Positions 8,096-17,124 of a DNA stretch of 64,000 bases are shown here, piece by piece. The stretch is taken from contig NZ_JBIPKI010000002.1 in the NCBI RefSeq assembly GCF_044068515.1, forward strand, positions 1 to 64,000, in the 5' to 3' direction. The translations under genes were made by a program, and so were the position numbers. Each line of letters begins with the position of its first letter. Position 1 is the stretch's first letter. This DNA is from Desulfurivibrio sp044068515. GTDB taxonomy: Bacteria > Desulfobacterota > Desulfobulbia > Desulfobulbales > Desulfurivibrionaceae. The notes beneath the pieces are model-generated. The model worked only from the letters and a program-made list of their open reading frames with translations, was not told where the DNA came from and searched no databases.

Positions 8096-8446
8096 ATGCG
8101 TGACGAGCTGGATTTGCAATATTTCCGCCAATGCCTGCTGAGCCGGGCCCTGGTTCTCGAGGAGGGGCGGAGTTCCCAAGCCGAGGCGGCCCGGGCGGTT
8201 GAACTGGACCAGACCCGGGTGGGCCGGCTGTCGCGGATGGACGCCATGCAGCAGCAGGCGGTGGCCCAGGCCGCCGAGCGCCAGGCGGAAGCCGAAAGAC
8301 AGCGGATCGGCACCGCCCTGAAACGCCTGGATCGGGGCGAATACGGCTATTGCCTGCTCTGCGACGAACCCATTGCCGAGGGGCGCTTGCGGGTGGATCC
8401 CAGCATCCTGATCTGCATTGATTGTGCCCGGGCGGCGGAGCGATGA
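8096..8446 (+). CDS. DksA/TraR-type zinc-finger protein
   Basis: This is 116 residues from the ATG at 8096, which has AGGG nine bases upstream. An earlier ATG at 8051 lies inside bpt and lacks a site. The N-terminal part is a long coiled coil and the C-terminal part holds a four-cysteine zinc finger, CLLC and CIDC, separated by 17 residues. DksA-like proteins bind RNA polymerase through the secondary channel. At 116 residues this is shorter than DksA (151) and nearer the short TraR/DksA-like relatives. Gene-specific function is unknown. Confidence 0.85.
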   Translation: MRDELDLQYFRQCLLSRALVLEEGRSSQAEAARAVELDQTRVGRLSRMDAMQQQAVAQAAERQAEAERQRIGTALKRLDRGEYGYCLLCDEPIAEGRLRVDPSILICIDCARAAER

Positions 8447-8467
8447 ACCAAGCGCCGGATTTTGCTG

Positions 8468-8968
8468 ATGACCGTGTTTGCCGCCATTGATTTTGAAACC
8501 GCCAACTATGGCCGGGACAGCGCTTGCGCGGTGGGGGTGGTGCTGGTTGAAAATGGCTGCATCGTGCGGCGCCACTACCAATTGATCCAGCCCCCCTCCC
8601 GCTGGTTCGCCTTCACCTATATTCATGGCCTGACCTGGCAGGACGTCAAGGACGCGCCACGGTTTGACGCGGTCTGGGCCGGGATCGGCCGGGACCTGGA
8701 GAGGGCTGATTTTCTGGCGGCCCATAATGCGGCCTTCGACCGGGGCGTTCTGGCCGCCTGTTGCGCCGCCCACGGGTTGCCGGTGCCCCGGCAGCAATTT
8801 GTCTGCACTGTGCAGCTGGCCCGGCAACAATGGGATATCCGGCCGACCAGGTTGCCTGATGTCTGCCGCCGGCTCGGCATCGAACTGCGGCACCACCAGG
8901 CGGATTCGGACGCCGAAGCCTGTGCCCGCATCGTCATAGCGGCCCAGCAGGCCGGCTGGGGGCGCTAA
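8468..8968 (+). CDS. DEDDh-family 3'-5' exonuclease (DnaQ-like)
   Basis: This 166-residue single-domain protein has the three Exo motifs: IDFETAN near residue 7, HNAAFDRGVL near residue 86, and HHQADSDAEA near residue 144 supplying the catalytic His and Asp. That places it with the stand-alone DnaQ-like exonucleases found near repair genes. The start is the ATG at 8468, just after TTG and CTG codons in the same frame; the ribosome binding site is weak. Its last four bases overlap the convergent DUF255 gene. DNA or RNA specificity cannot be read from sequence. Confidence 0.85.
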   Translation: MTVFAAIDFETANYGRDSACAVGVVLVENGCIVRRHYQLIQPPSRWFAFTYIHGLTWQDVKDAPRFDAVWAGIGRDLERADFLAAHNAAFDRGVLAACCAAHGLPVPRQQFVCTVQLARQQWDIRPTRLPDVCRRLGIELRHHQADSDAEACARIVIAAQQAGWGR

Positions 8969-11154
8969 GCGTTCGAGTTGGCCCCCTGCGGGCCGGCGCC
9001 ATCGAGCAGCCGGGCCAATTCGGCCGGATCGTTGGTGGGCCGGCTGCAGCGAAAATCCCGGCAGACATAGACCGTGGGTTGGTTGTCGATCCGGCTTATT
9101 TCCTGCAGCAGGGGCAGCCGGCGGGCCAGCCAATCCTGGCCGGGACCACCGTCGGCCAGCATCACCAGGGTGTTGGGAAGATAGCGGCTATGGATGGCGG
9201 CCAACATTTTTTGGGTCTCTTCCTCGGCCGGGGTGCCGGCAATTATGATTTGCTGCGGCGGGCGCTGGGCGCAGCCGTGGGCCACCAGCAACTGGGGCAG
9301 AATGGGCGGGTACTCCGCCAGACGGTGGGCGAAGGCCTTGATGGTCGCGCCGGCCATTTCCCGCCAGGCCTGGTTGGCGGTAAAACCGGCCAGGCGCAGC
9401 AGGTTCATAGCCGTTATCGAGTTGCCGGTGGGCTCGGCGCTGTCATAATCGGCCTTCAACCGCACCAGGATGGTGCCGTCCTCCCCGGGGCCGTCAAAAA
9501 AACCGCCGTTTTCGGGATCATGAAAGATGGCAATCTGGGTATCGGTCAGCGCTTCCGCCTCCTGCAGCCAACGGATCTCGAAGGTGGCTTCGTAGAGATC
9601 GAGCAGGCCCTGGACCAGAAAGGCGTAATCGTCGAGTTGGCCGGCCAGGCCGGCCCGGCCGGCCCGGTAGCGCCGCCGGAGCCGGGCCGTTTGGGGATCG
9701 CGCAGTTCCGTTAGGATGAAACGGGCCGCCCGGTCGGCGGCCTCCCGGTATTCGGGCCGGTTCAGGACCTGGAACCCCCGGGCCAGGGCGCTGATCATCA
9801 GGCCGTTCCAGGAGGTGATGATCTTATCGTCCAGGTGGGGCCGGGGCCGTTGGTCCCGGGCGGCCATGAGCTGCCGGCGGGCGACGGCCAGCTCGCGGGC
9901 CGCTTCCGCCACCGGGCGCCGGCAGGCGGCGGCGGTTTCTTCCAGGCCGGCGGCCTGATAAAGGATGTTTTTGCCCTGGAATTCGCCATGGGGATCGGCC
10001 GGGGCGTTGCCTTCCTTCCGCACGCCGTAGCGGCGGCAGACCAGCTCCCCGGCGGCCGGGCCCAGCAGTTGCCGAATCTCAGCCTCGTTCCAGAGGTAAA
10101 AAAGCCCTTCGCCATGTTTTTCCGGGTTCACCGGGTCCGGGCTGTCGGCGTCCTCGGCGGAATAGAAGGCCCCCTCCGGGGCGCGCAAATCCCGCAGCAC
10201 ATAGGCGAATATATCCGCGGCCGCTTCGGCGTAAAAGTCATCCCCGCTGAGCTGATAGGCCGCCAGGTAGAGATCGGCCAGCTGGCTCTGGTCGTAAAGC
10301 ATTTTCTCGAAATGGGGCACCCGCCACTCCCGATCCACCGAGTAACGGTGAAAGCCGCCCCCCAGCTGATCGTAAATCCCTCCCGCCGCCATTTTGCGCA
10401 GGCTGAAGAGAACCATTTCCCGGGCCGGCTCGGTCCCGGTCTGCCAGTAATGGTGGAGAAGAAAATTGAAGAGTACCGGCCGGGGGAATTTGGGAGCCGA
10501 GCCGAAGCCGCCGTGGGTGGCGTCGAAATCCCGGCTGGTCAGGGAATAGGCCCGGGCGGCCAGATCGGGGTCAAGCCCGCCGCTTGCCGGGGCCGGGGCG
10601 CTCTTGTTTAAATGGTCGGTGACCACCGCCGCCGCTTCCAGCACCTTTTCCCGGCGCTCCCGCCAGAGATCGCCGATCAGCCCCAGCAGTTGCTTGAAGC
10701 CGGGCAAGCCGTGGCGGGGCTGGGGAGGAAAGTAGGTCCCGGCATAAAAAGGTTGCCGCTCCGGGGTAAGAAAAACCGACAGGGGCCAGCCCCCGCCGCC
10801 GCTCAGGGCCTGGGCCGCGCTCATGTAAAGGTGGTCCACGTCGGGGCGCTCCTCCCGGTCCACCTTGACGGCGATGAAATGCTCATTGAGGATGGCGGCG
10901 GCTTCCGGGTCGGCAAATGATTCCCGGGCCATGACGTGGCACCAGTGGCAGGTGGAGTAGCCGATGGAAAGAAACACCGGCTTGTCTTCCCGGCGGGCCC
11001 GGGCAAAGGCCTCCTCCCCCCAGGGCAGCCAGTCCACCGGGTTGAAGGCGTGCTGGAGGAGATAGGGGCTTTGTTCGTCGATCAGCCGGTTGGGCTTTTT
11101 CCCCTGGGCCAGTTCCTGTTCGATGAAATCGGCGGCGGTGTTGGTTCCGGACAT
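8965..11154 (-). CDS. DUF255 thioredoxin-fold protein (YyaL / SPATA20 family)
   Basis: This 729-residue cytoplasmic protein has an N-terminal thioredoxin-like domain with the family motif CHWC at residues 69-72, preceded by NPVDWLPWGEEAF. It continues into an alpha-helical toroid related to glycoside hydrolases (for example VDREWRVPHFEKMLYDQ, and HLDDKIITSWNGLMI). The biochemical role of the family is not established. AAGGAG stands just before the ATG. It overlaps the convergent exonuclease by four bases. Length is typical of the family. Confidence 0.9.
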   Translation of the reverse strand: MSGTNTAADFIEQELAQGKKPNRLIDEQSPYLLQHAFNPVDWLPWGEEAFARARREDKPVFLSIGYSTCHWCHVMARESFADPEAAAILNEHFIAVKVDREERPDVDHLYMSAAQALSGGGGWPLSVFLTPERQPFYAGTYFPPQPRHGLPGFKQLLGLIGDLWRERREKVLEAAAVVTDHLNKSAPAPASGGLDPDLAARAYSLTSRDFDATHGGFGSAPKFPRPVLFNFLLHHYWQTGTEPAREMVLFSLRKMAAGGIYDQLGGGFHRYSVDREWRVPHFEKMLYDQSQLADLYLAAYQLSGDDFYAEAAADIFAYVLRDLRAPEGAFYSAEDADSPDPVNPEKHGEGLFYLWNEAEIRQLLGPAAGELVCRRYGVRKEGNAPADPHGEFQGKNILYQAAGLEETAAACRRPVAEAARELAVARRQLMAARDQRPRPHLDDKIITSWNGLMISALARGFQVLNRPEYREAADRAARFILTELRDPQTARLRRRYRAGRAGLAGQLDDYAFLVQGLLDLYEATFEIRWLQEAEALTDTQIAIFHDPENGGFFDGPGEDGTILVRLKADYDSAEPTGNSITAMNLLRLAGFTANQAWREMAGATIKAFAHRLAEYPPILPQLLVAHGCAQRPPQQIIIAGTPAEEETQKMLAAIHSRYLPNTLVMLADGGPGQDWLARRLPLLQEISRIDNQPTVYVCRDFRCSRPTNDPAELARLLDGAGPQGANSNA

Positions 11155-11270
11155 GGCAGGCTCCTTCGCTTGGTTGGCTGGTCTATTTCATAGAACAAGT
11201 TTTGCGGCGGGAGGTTCGCCGGTATTTTGCCGGCCTTGCCGGGGAGTCTTGCCGGTTGCCCCGGCAGCAA

Positions 11271-12611
11271 TCAACCGACGGCCGGTTTAGTCGGGGCCTT
11301 GAGCAGCAGTGACAGCAGGGCCGCGAAAACGCAGAAGCCGCCGGCGATGGCAAACGAGGTCTGCCAGGTGGAAATATCCCCGGCCCCGACCAGATCCCGG
11401 AAATAACCGGCAATTTGGGGGCCGGCGATTCCGGCTACCCCGAAGGCAAGAAAAATCCAGCCGTAATTCTGGCCCAGATTCCGGGCCCCGAAATAATCGG
11501 CGGTGGCGGCCGGAAAGAGGGCGAAATTGGCTCCGAAATTAAAGCCGATGATGGCGGCGGCCAAAATCAGGCTGCTGACCGCCGAGCCCATTTCGAAAAA
11601 GGAAAGCATGACAAAGGCCTGGAAGCTGGAAGCCAGGAACAGGGACCATTTGCGGCCCAGATAATCGGAAACCCCACCCCAGATTATGCGCCCCAGCCCG
11701 TTGAGGATCGCGTACCAGGCCATGGCGGTGCCTGCTATTATGGCCGCTTCGGTGGCCCCCGCAACAGCTCCGGCGGCCAGCAGGGAGTCGATGCCGAACA
11801 GGCTGATGCTGTAAATAACCATCAGGCCGGCCAGGGCGTTGCTGAAAAACATCAGCCAGAGCAGGTAAAACTGGGGAGTTTTGAGCATTTCCGGGCTGCT
11901 GAATTCCTGGTGGGTGATGTCGTGGATCGCCTGGGGAGAGCCGGGCTGGGGCGGGTTATAGCCTGCCGGGCGGAAATCCGGGGGCGGGTTGAGCATGGCC
12001 AGGCTGCCCAGCAGGACCAGAACCAAATAAACGATGCCGTAAATAACAAAAACGCTTTGGACGCCGGGCAAGCCGAAGATACTGGTGGTGTAAAGCAGCC
12101 CGCCGAACCAGCTGCCGGCCAGCTTAACCCAGAGGGTGGCCCCGAACCCGAAGCCGGCCACCGCCAGGCCGGAGATCAGGCCCTTGTGGTCGGGGAACCA
12201 TTTTACTCCCACCGCCAGGGGCACCACGTAAGCCAGGCCGATGCCGGCGCCGCCGATCAGGCCGATAAAAACAAACTGACCCCAGAAGGTGCTGCCCAGC
12301 ACTCCACCCAGCAGATAGCCGATCCCCAGGATAATGCCTCCCAGGGCGGCGATCGGCCGGGGCCCGAAACGGCTCTGCAGGCGGCCGGCCCCGACCATGG
12401 TGATGGCAAAAACCGCCAGCCCGGCGGAAAAAATCCAGGCGGCCCGCTGGGCCGAGAAGCCGTATTCCCCTCCTTCGGCCAAGGGCAGGGTCAGCAGGCC
12501 GGTGAAAACACTCCAGGCATATATGGTGCCCAAGCACAACTGGATGAGGATGGCCGCGACCACCACCAGCCAGCGGCGCCGGCCGATACTAAGATAATAT
12601 TTCAGTTCCAA
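11271..12611 (-). CDS. MFS transporter, oxalate/formate antiporter (OFA) type
   Basis: This 446-residue permease has about 12 membrane spans. The N-terminal stretch QLCLGTIYAWSVFTGLL is the hallmark of the OFA branch, which exchanges small carboxylates. The first-half loop contains GRLQSRFGPR. The apparent start is TTG at 12611 with AAAGGG upstream; no better start precedes the first span. The substrate cannot be predicted. It is the last gene of the minus-strand block but is separated from acpS by only 31 bases. Confidence 0.88.
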   Translation of the reverse strand: MELKYYLSIGRRRWLVVVAAILIQLCLGTIYAWSVFTGLLTLPLAEGGEYGFSAQRAAWIFSAGLAVFAITMVGAGRLQSRFGPRPIAALGGIILGIGYLLGGVLGSTFWGQFVFIGLIGGAGIGLAYVVPLAVGVKWFPDHKGLISGLAVAGFGFGATLWVKLAGSWFGGLLYTTSIFGLPGVQSVFVIYGIVYLVLVLLGSLAMLNPPPDFRPAGYNPPQPGSPQAIHDITHQEFSSPEMLKTPQFYLLWLMFFSNALAGLMVIYSISLFGIDSLLAAGAVAGATEAAIIAGTAMAWYAILNGLGRIIWGGVSDYLGRKWSLFLASSFQAFVMLSFFEMGSAVSSLILAAAIIGFNFGANFALFPAATADYFGARNLGQNYGWIFLAFGVAGIAGPQIAGYFRDLVGAGDISTWQTSFAIAGGFCVFAALLSLLLKAPTKPAVG

Positions 12612-12642
12612 GGCAGCCCTTTGGTTGCTGGTTCATCAAGGT

Positions 12643-13041
12643 TCAGCTTTTGCTCAACAGGGTGACAAAGGCTACCGCATAATCCCTTTCGTCGGCCAGG
12701 GACAGCAGTCCCCGTTCGATGGCATGGGCGCGGCAATATTCCGCCGCTCCGGCACTGAAAATAAGGCCGGGCCGTCCCCGTTGATCATGATAGACCGCGA
12801 TGGTAGCCAGTCTGATGCCGCCCCGGAAGCCGGTGCCGAAGGCCTTGGCGGCGGCCTCCTTGGCGGCGAAACGCTTGGCCAGGAAGGCGACCGTCTGCCG
12901 GGGGCTGCGGCGGGGCAGGTTACGGTACTCCTCCCACTCGCTGGCCGCCAGGATGCGCCGGGCGAAAAGATCCCCGTGCCGGGCCAGGGCCGCCGCGATT
13001 CGGGGGATGCTGACAATATCGGTGCCGATGCCGTAAATCAA
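12643..13041 (-). CDS. acpS: Holo-[acyl-carrier-protein] synthase
   Basis: This 132-residue enzyme transfers 4'-phosphopantetheine from CoA to acyl carrier protein. The metal-binding IGTDIVSI at the N-terminus and the FAAKEAAAKAFGTG helix are the two AcpS signatures. The start must be the TTG at 13041, because the conserved GTDIV begins only five codons later. This TTG overlaps the TGA stop of the upstream gph gene (TTGA), which indicates translational coupling. Length is normal. Confidence 0.92.
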   Translation of the reverse strand: MIYGIGTDIVSIPRIAAALARHGDLFARRILAASEWEEYRNLPRRSPRQTVAFLAKRFAAKEAAAKAFGTGFRGGIRLATIAVYHDQRGRPGLIFSAGAAEYCRAHAIERGLLSLADERDYAVAFVTLLSKS

Positions 13042-13703
13042 CGTTTTTCCCCCAGCAGTTCCAGCAGTTCCAGTGGGCGGCCGATCAGGGCGGCAGCCCC
13101 GCTTTCAACCAGTTCCGCCTCCGAGCGAAAACCCCAGAGCACCCCGACCGCGAACATGCCGGCGGCCTTGGCCGTTTGCATGTCGATGCCGCTGTCGCCC
13201 ACATAGAGAAACTCCTCCACCGGCAGGGCCAGTTGGGCGGCCAGGGCCAGGGCGCCGGCGGGATCGGGCTTTTTGGGGGTGTCCGGCCGGGCCCCGCGAA
13301 TGGCCTGGAAATATGCGGGCTCCAGCAGGGCCGCGACACTTTTGCGCGTGAATTCTTCCGGCTTGTTGGAGAGTACCGCCATGGCGATCCCGCGTTGCTC
13401 CAGAGCGGCCAGCAGGTCGGAAATTTCGGGGTAAGGACGGGTTTGCCGGCACCAGTTGCGTTCGTATTCCCGCCGCATGGCGGCCAGGGCCCGGGTTGCG
13501 GTGGCCGGATCCTGCCGGCCGGGAGGCAGGGCCCGCTGGACCAGGGTGTCCATGCCGGCGCCGACCATGTAACGATAGGCGTCGCGGGAATGGGTCGGCA
13601 GGCCCATTGAGGCCAAAACCTTGTTCAGCGAGTCGGCGATATCGGCCAGACTGTCGAGCAGGGTGCCGTCAAGATCAAAAATTACGGCTCGATAAGCACT
13701 CAT
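13038..13703 (-). CDS. gph: HAD-superfamily phosphatase, phosphoglycolate phosphatase-like
   Basis: This 221-residue protein has the four HAD motifs: FDLDGTLLDS near residue 9 (nucleophile Asp), a VLSNKP Ser/Asn motif, a lysine in the KKPDPAGAL region, and VGDSGIDMQTAKAAG for metal binding. The helical cap after the first motif places it in the Gph/PGP subgroup, which dephosphorylates 2-phosphoglycolate formed in DNA repair or by oxygenation. Close HAD relatives act on other small phosphates. GGGAG precedes the ATG. It overlaps acpS by four bases. Confidence 0.85.
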   Translation of the reverse strand: MSAYRAVIFDLDGTLLDSLADIADSLNKVLASMGLPTHSRDAYRYMVGAGMDTLVQRALPPGRQDPATATRALAAMRREYERNWCRQTRPYPEISDLLAALEQRGIAMAVLSNKPEEFTRKSVAALLEPAYFQAIRGARPDTPKKPDPAGALALAAQLALPVEEFLYVGDSGIDMQTAKAAGMFAVGVLWGFRSEAELVESGAAALIGRPLELLELLGEKR

Positions 13704-13937
13704 GAAGTTTGCTCCCGAAAATTCATAACGGACTCCACTTTACTTGCTGGCCGTGGTTTTGCCAAGCAGTAGCGGGGGCAAAAGGGTGGCGGGACCGCCA
13801 ACTCTCGCCCGCTTTGCAACAGGTGATGGCTGGTCGAGACTGGCAGAAGCCTAAAATCGGTTAAGACGTAAAATTACTGGGCGGAGGGCAAGGGGAGCAA
13901 GCGGAGGATGTCAGGGTTGGCCCCGGCCTTGGTTCCT

Positions 13938-14696
13938 TCAGGGCAGCTGGGCATCGGAGGAGCGCACATAGATGGGAGTAGCCCGGGCGGGATCAAGAAA
14001 TTGGCCCTGCCGCCACTGGGCCTGGGCCAACATCCCGATGGCGGCGGCCCGGGCAAAGCAGAGTTGGGGAGGAGCAAAAAGGGCCAGAGCCCCCAGCTCC
14101 TTCTCAAGCATATCGCGATACAATTCGGCGCCGCTGCCCAGCAGCAGGGTGGGTTCGGTGATCATGGCGGCGAGGTCGCGGGGTGGCAAGGCCAGGAAGG
14201 GGCGGCAACGGCGCAGGCCGCCGATGGACCCGGCTTCCGGCGGCCTTGCAGGCTTGTCTATAGCGGCGGGACTGGCCTGGTAAAAACCGGCAAAGACCTC
14301 CTGTTTGCGGGCGTCAATCAGGGCGCAGACCGGCAGGGGCTGTTGGCCGCCCTGGACCGCCAGCCCATCCAACGAACTGATCCCGATCAGCGGCTTGGCG
14401 GTGGCCAGGGCCAGACCCTTGGCGCTGCTCAGGCCGATGCGCAGGCCGGTGAAACTGCCGGGGCCCAGGCTGACGGCGATGGCGTCCAGTTGGGCCCAGT
14501 CCGTTTCGCATTCCCGCATCAAACCGGCCACTGCGTCAAGCAGTCGGCGGGAGTGGGTCCGGCTGGACTGCAGGGAGTATTCGGCCCGGCAGCCGCCGCC
14601 GTCCACCAAGGCCACGCTGCCGCAAGTACCTGAAGTTTCCAAAGCCAGGATCAGGGGGGGCGGAGGAGAACTGCTGGCTTGGATTTTCCTTACCAT
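13938..14696 (-). CDS. tsaB: tRNA threonylcarbamoyladenosine modification protein TsaB
   Basis: TsaB is the partner of TsaD in making t6A37 on ANN-decoding tRNAs. The protein starts its ASKHA fold with LILALETSGTCGSVAL and has the conserved GPGSFTGLRIGLSSAKGL near residue 79. The ATG at 14696 gives about 252 residues and is my preferred start. A TTG at 14741 would add 15 residues but has no ribosome binding site. It ends the rpsB-to-tsaB block. A proline run (SSPPPPL) just before the first strand is unusual but harmless. Confidence 0.9.
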   Translation of the reverse strand: MVRKIQASSSPPPPLILALETSGTCGSVALVDGGGCRAEYSLQSSRTHSRRLLDAVAGLMRECETDWAQLDAIAVSLGPGSFTGLRIGLSSAKGLALATAKPLIGISSLDGLAVQGGQQPLPVCALIDARKQEVFAGFYQASPAAIDKPARPPEAGSIGGLRRCRPFLALPPRDLAAMITEPTLLLGSGAELYRDMLEKELGALALFAPPQLCFARAAAIGMLAQAQWRQGQFLDPARATPIYVRSSDAQLP

Positions 14697-14747
14697 TACG
14701 ATACCGGTGGTCCTGAGAGCTTTTGCGCGGCCCGTGTCCAATCGCGG

Positions 14748-15821
14748 CTAGCTGTTGAAAAGCCGCATGATGTCGTTGTAGAAGACGAAAAACATCAGGG
14801 CGATCAACAGAAACAGCCCGACCTGCTGGGCCATTTCCCGCACCTTCATGCTCACCGGCCGGCGGGTTATGGCCTCGACGGTGAAGAAAACCAGGTGGCC
14901 GCCGTCCAGGACCGGGATCGGCAGCAGGTTGAGGATGCCCAGGTTGATGCTGATCAGGGCGATGAAATAGATAAAGTTGATCCAGCCCACTTCCATCTGC
15001 TGGCCGGCCAACTGGGCGATCAGGATCGGCCCGCCCAGTTCCGAAGCCGGGATGATCTGCTGGAACATCTTGACAATGGCCACCAGGGTCAGCCAGATCA
15101 GGCTCCAGGTCTGCTCCAGGCCGGCTCCCAGGGCTGTGACCAGGGAGATGGACTGGTACTGCACTTCACTGCTGCGGGTCACCCCCAGCATGTAGCGCTG
15201 GCCCACCACCTCGCCGAAAATATTGGTTACTTCCTGCTTCTCCGGCAGGGCAACCACGTTGATGACTTCCCCGTTGCGGCGGACATCCAGCTCCACCGGC
15301 CGCCCCTCGCTGTCGCGGATCAACCGGGAAACGTCCTCCCAGTCCTGGGTGGCGACTCCGTTGATCGCGATGATGCTGTCGCCCTGGGCCAGGCCGGCCT
15401 CGGCGGCGGGGGAGCCCGGAGCGATCTCGCCGATCTTGGTGCCGGGGACCGGCTGGGGCAGGCCGATGGCGGCGAAAATCAGGAAAAAGAGCAGGACCGC
15501 GAAGGCCAGGTTGAAAAAGGGGCCGGCGAAGACGATCAGAAAGCGCTGCCAGACCGGCTTGGCCGCAAAGGAACGCTCCTGCTCGTCCGGCTCGGTCTGG
15601 TCGCCGGGGTTTTCACCCAGCATGTTGACGTAACCACCCAGGGGGAAGGCGCTGACCTGGTATTCGGTTTCCCCGATCCGGCGCCCCACCAGTTTGGGCC
15701 CGAAACCCAACGAAAATTTCAGGACCTTGACGTTGAAGAGTTTGGCCACGATAAAGTGCCCGAATTCGTGGACAAAGATCAACAGTCCTAAAACGATGAC
15801 AAAAGATATTATGGTGTTCAT
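14748..15821 (-). CDS. rseP: RseP site-2 zinc metalloprotease
   Basis: This 357-residue intramembrane protease has HEFGH in its first membrane span (about residue 18), one clear PDZ domain around residues 115-185 (IGEIAPGSPAAEAGLAQGD), and LLPIPVLDGGHLVFF near the C-terminus supplying the third zinc ligand. RseP cuts anti-sigma factors in the envelope stress response. E. coli RseP has 450 residues and two PDZ domains, so this shorter form with one PDZ is like many non-enteric orthologues. Its ATG overlaps the dxr stop codon. Confidence 0.93.
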   Translation of the reverse strand: MNTIISFVIVLGLLIFVHEFGHFIVAKLFNVKVLKFSLGFGPKLVGRRIGETEYQVSAFPLGGYVNMLGENPGDQTEPDEQERSFAAKPVWQRFLIVFAGPFFNLAFAVLLFFLIFAAIGLPQPVPGTKIGEIAPGSPAAEAGLAQGDSIIAINGVATQDWEDVSRLIRDSEGRPVELDVRRNGEVINVVALPEKQEVTNIFGEVVGQRYMLGVTRSSEVQYQSISLVTALGAGLEQTWSLIWLTLVAIVKMFQQIIPASELGGPILIAQLAGQQMEVGWINFIYFIALISINLGILNLLPIPVLDGGHLVFFTVEAITRRPVSMKVREMAQQVGLFLLIALMFFVFYNDIMRLFNS

Positions 15822-17017
15822 GCTTCAACCTTCATGCTTTGGGTACCGGTCTTGGCCATCAGGCTTTCGACCACCGTTGCGGCCAGCTTGCGGGCCGCCT
15901 GATCGCAGGCCAGGACGGTGGCGATCCGGTCGGCCGGCCGGGCTTCCACCCGGTTGGTTGTTTCCGCCACCACCCGGGCAATTTCGGGGAAGCGGATTTT
16001 ACCCGCGAGAAAGGCCTCCACCGCCACTTCGTTGGCGGCATTGAGAGCCGCCGGCATGGTCCCGCCCTGCCGGCAGGCCTGGAAAGCCAGTTCCAGGGCC
16101 GGAAAACGCTTGCGGTCGGGGGGGAAAAAATTGAGGTTGCCGGCCGTGGTTAAGTCGAGACGGGGTAAACCCAGGGGCAAGCGTTCCGGAAAGGAAAGCG
16201 CGTAAACGATGGGAATCCGCATATCGGGAATGCCCATTTGGGCGACCACCGAGCCGTCGATATACTCCACCATGGAATGGACGATGCTCTGGGGATGCAC
16301 CAGCACCTCGATTTTTTCCACCGGCACCTTGAACAGCCAATGGGCCTCGATGACCTCCAGGCCCTTGTTCATCAGGGTGGCGGAATCAATGGAAATTTTA
16401 CGCCCCATGGACCAGTTGGGGTGGTGCAGGGCCTGTTCGGGGCTTACCTGCCAGAGTTCAGGGGCCGGAGTATCCCGAAAGGGGCCGCCGGAGGCGGTGA
16501 GGATCAGGCGGTGGATGTCCTGGTGGCGGCCGGCCCCGAGGGCCTGGGCGATGGCGTTGTGCTCGCTGTCGATGGGGAGCATCTGCACGCCCTGGCGGGC
16601 CACCGCGTTCATTACCAGTTCCCCGGCCATCACCAGGGTTTCCTTGTTGGCCAGGGCCACGTCCTTGCCCGCCTCGATGGCGGCCATGGTGGGAGTCAGG
16701 CCGGCGGCTCCGACAATGGCCGAAACCACCAGTTCGGCCTCGGCCAGCCGGGCCACGGCTTCGTTGCCGGCCCGGCCCGTCAGTACCCGTTCCCCCCAAC
16801 CCGGGGGCAGGCTCTGAATCAAATCACCCGCCAAGGTTTCGTCGGCCACTGAGACCAGCCGGGGTTGAAAGGCCTCGATCTGGGTTTTAAGCAAGCTGAT
16901 GTTATTGCCCGCCGCCATTGCCGCCACCCGGAAGCGGTCCGGATAGCGGCGCACCACCTCCAGCACGTTGCAGCCGATGGAGCCGGTGGAGCCGAGCAGG
17001 GAAATATTTTTGGTCAT
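15818..17017 (-). CDS. dxr: 1-deoxy-D-xylulose 5-phosphate reductoisomerase
   Basis: This 399-residue enzyme makes 2-C-methyl-D-erythritol 4-phosphate in the MEP isoprenoid pathway. The N-terminal NADPH site GSTGSIG is near residue 9. Further blocks are LANKETLVMAG, the metal-binding PIDSEHNAI, the substrate loop SASGGPF, and NWSMGRKISIDSATLMNKGLE. Length matches E. coli Dxr (398). It is followed by rseP with a four-base overlap and preceded by cdsA across a 107-base gap. Confidence 0.96.
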   Translation of the reverse strand: MTKNISLLGSTGSIGCNVLEVVRRYPDRFRVAAMAAGNNISLLKTQIEAFQPRLVSVADETLAGDLIQSLPPGWGERVLTGRAGNEAVARLAEAELVVSAIVGAAGLTPTMAAIEAGKDVALANKETLVMAGELVMNAVARQGVQMLPIDSEHNAIAQALGAGRHQDIHRLILTASGGPFRDTPAPELWQVSPEQALHHPNWSMGRKISIDSATLMNKGLEVIEAHWLFKVPVEKIEVLVHPQSIVHSMVEYIDGSVVAQMGIPDMRIPIVYALSFPERLPLGLPRLDLTTAGNLNFFPPDRKRFPALELAFQACRQGGTMPAALNAANEVAVEAFLAGKIRFPEIARVVAETTNRVEARPADRIATVLACDQAARKLAATVVESLMAKTGTQSMKVEA

Positions 17018-17124
17018 GACCTGGTTGTCCGCCTTACTTAAGGTTCAAGGTTGCACGCTTGCGGGGGGCGGGAGCAGGGCTGGGAGGAATAAACCCTTGC
17101 CCCTGGCGTCAGGTTCCTTGGCCC

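Noticed and set aside
11415..12665. Open frame of 416 codons antisense to the MFS transporter
   Set aside because: The product is rich in G, Q and A without hydrophobic spans, as expected from the complement of a membrane protein gene.
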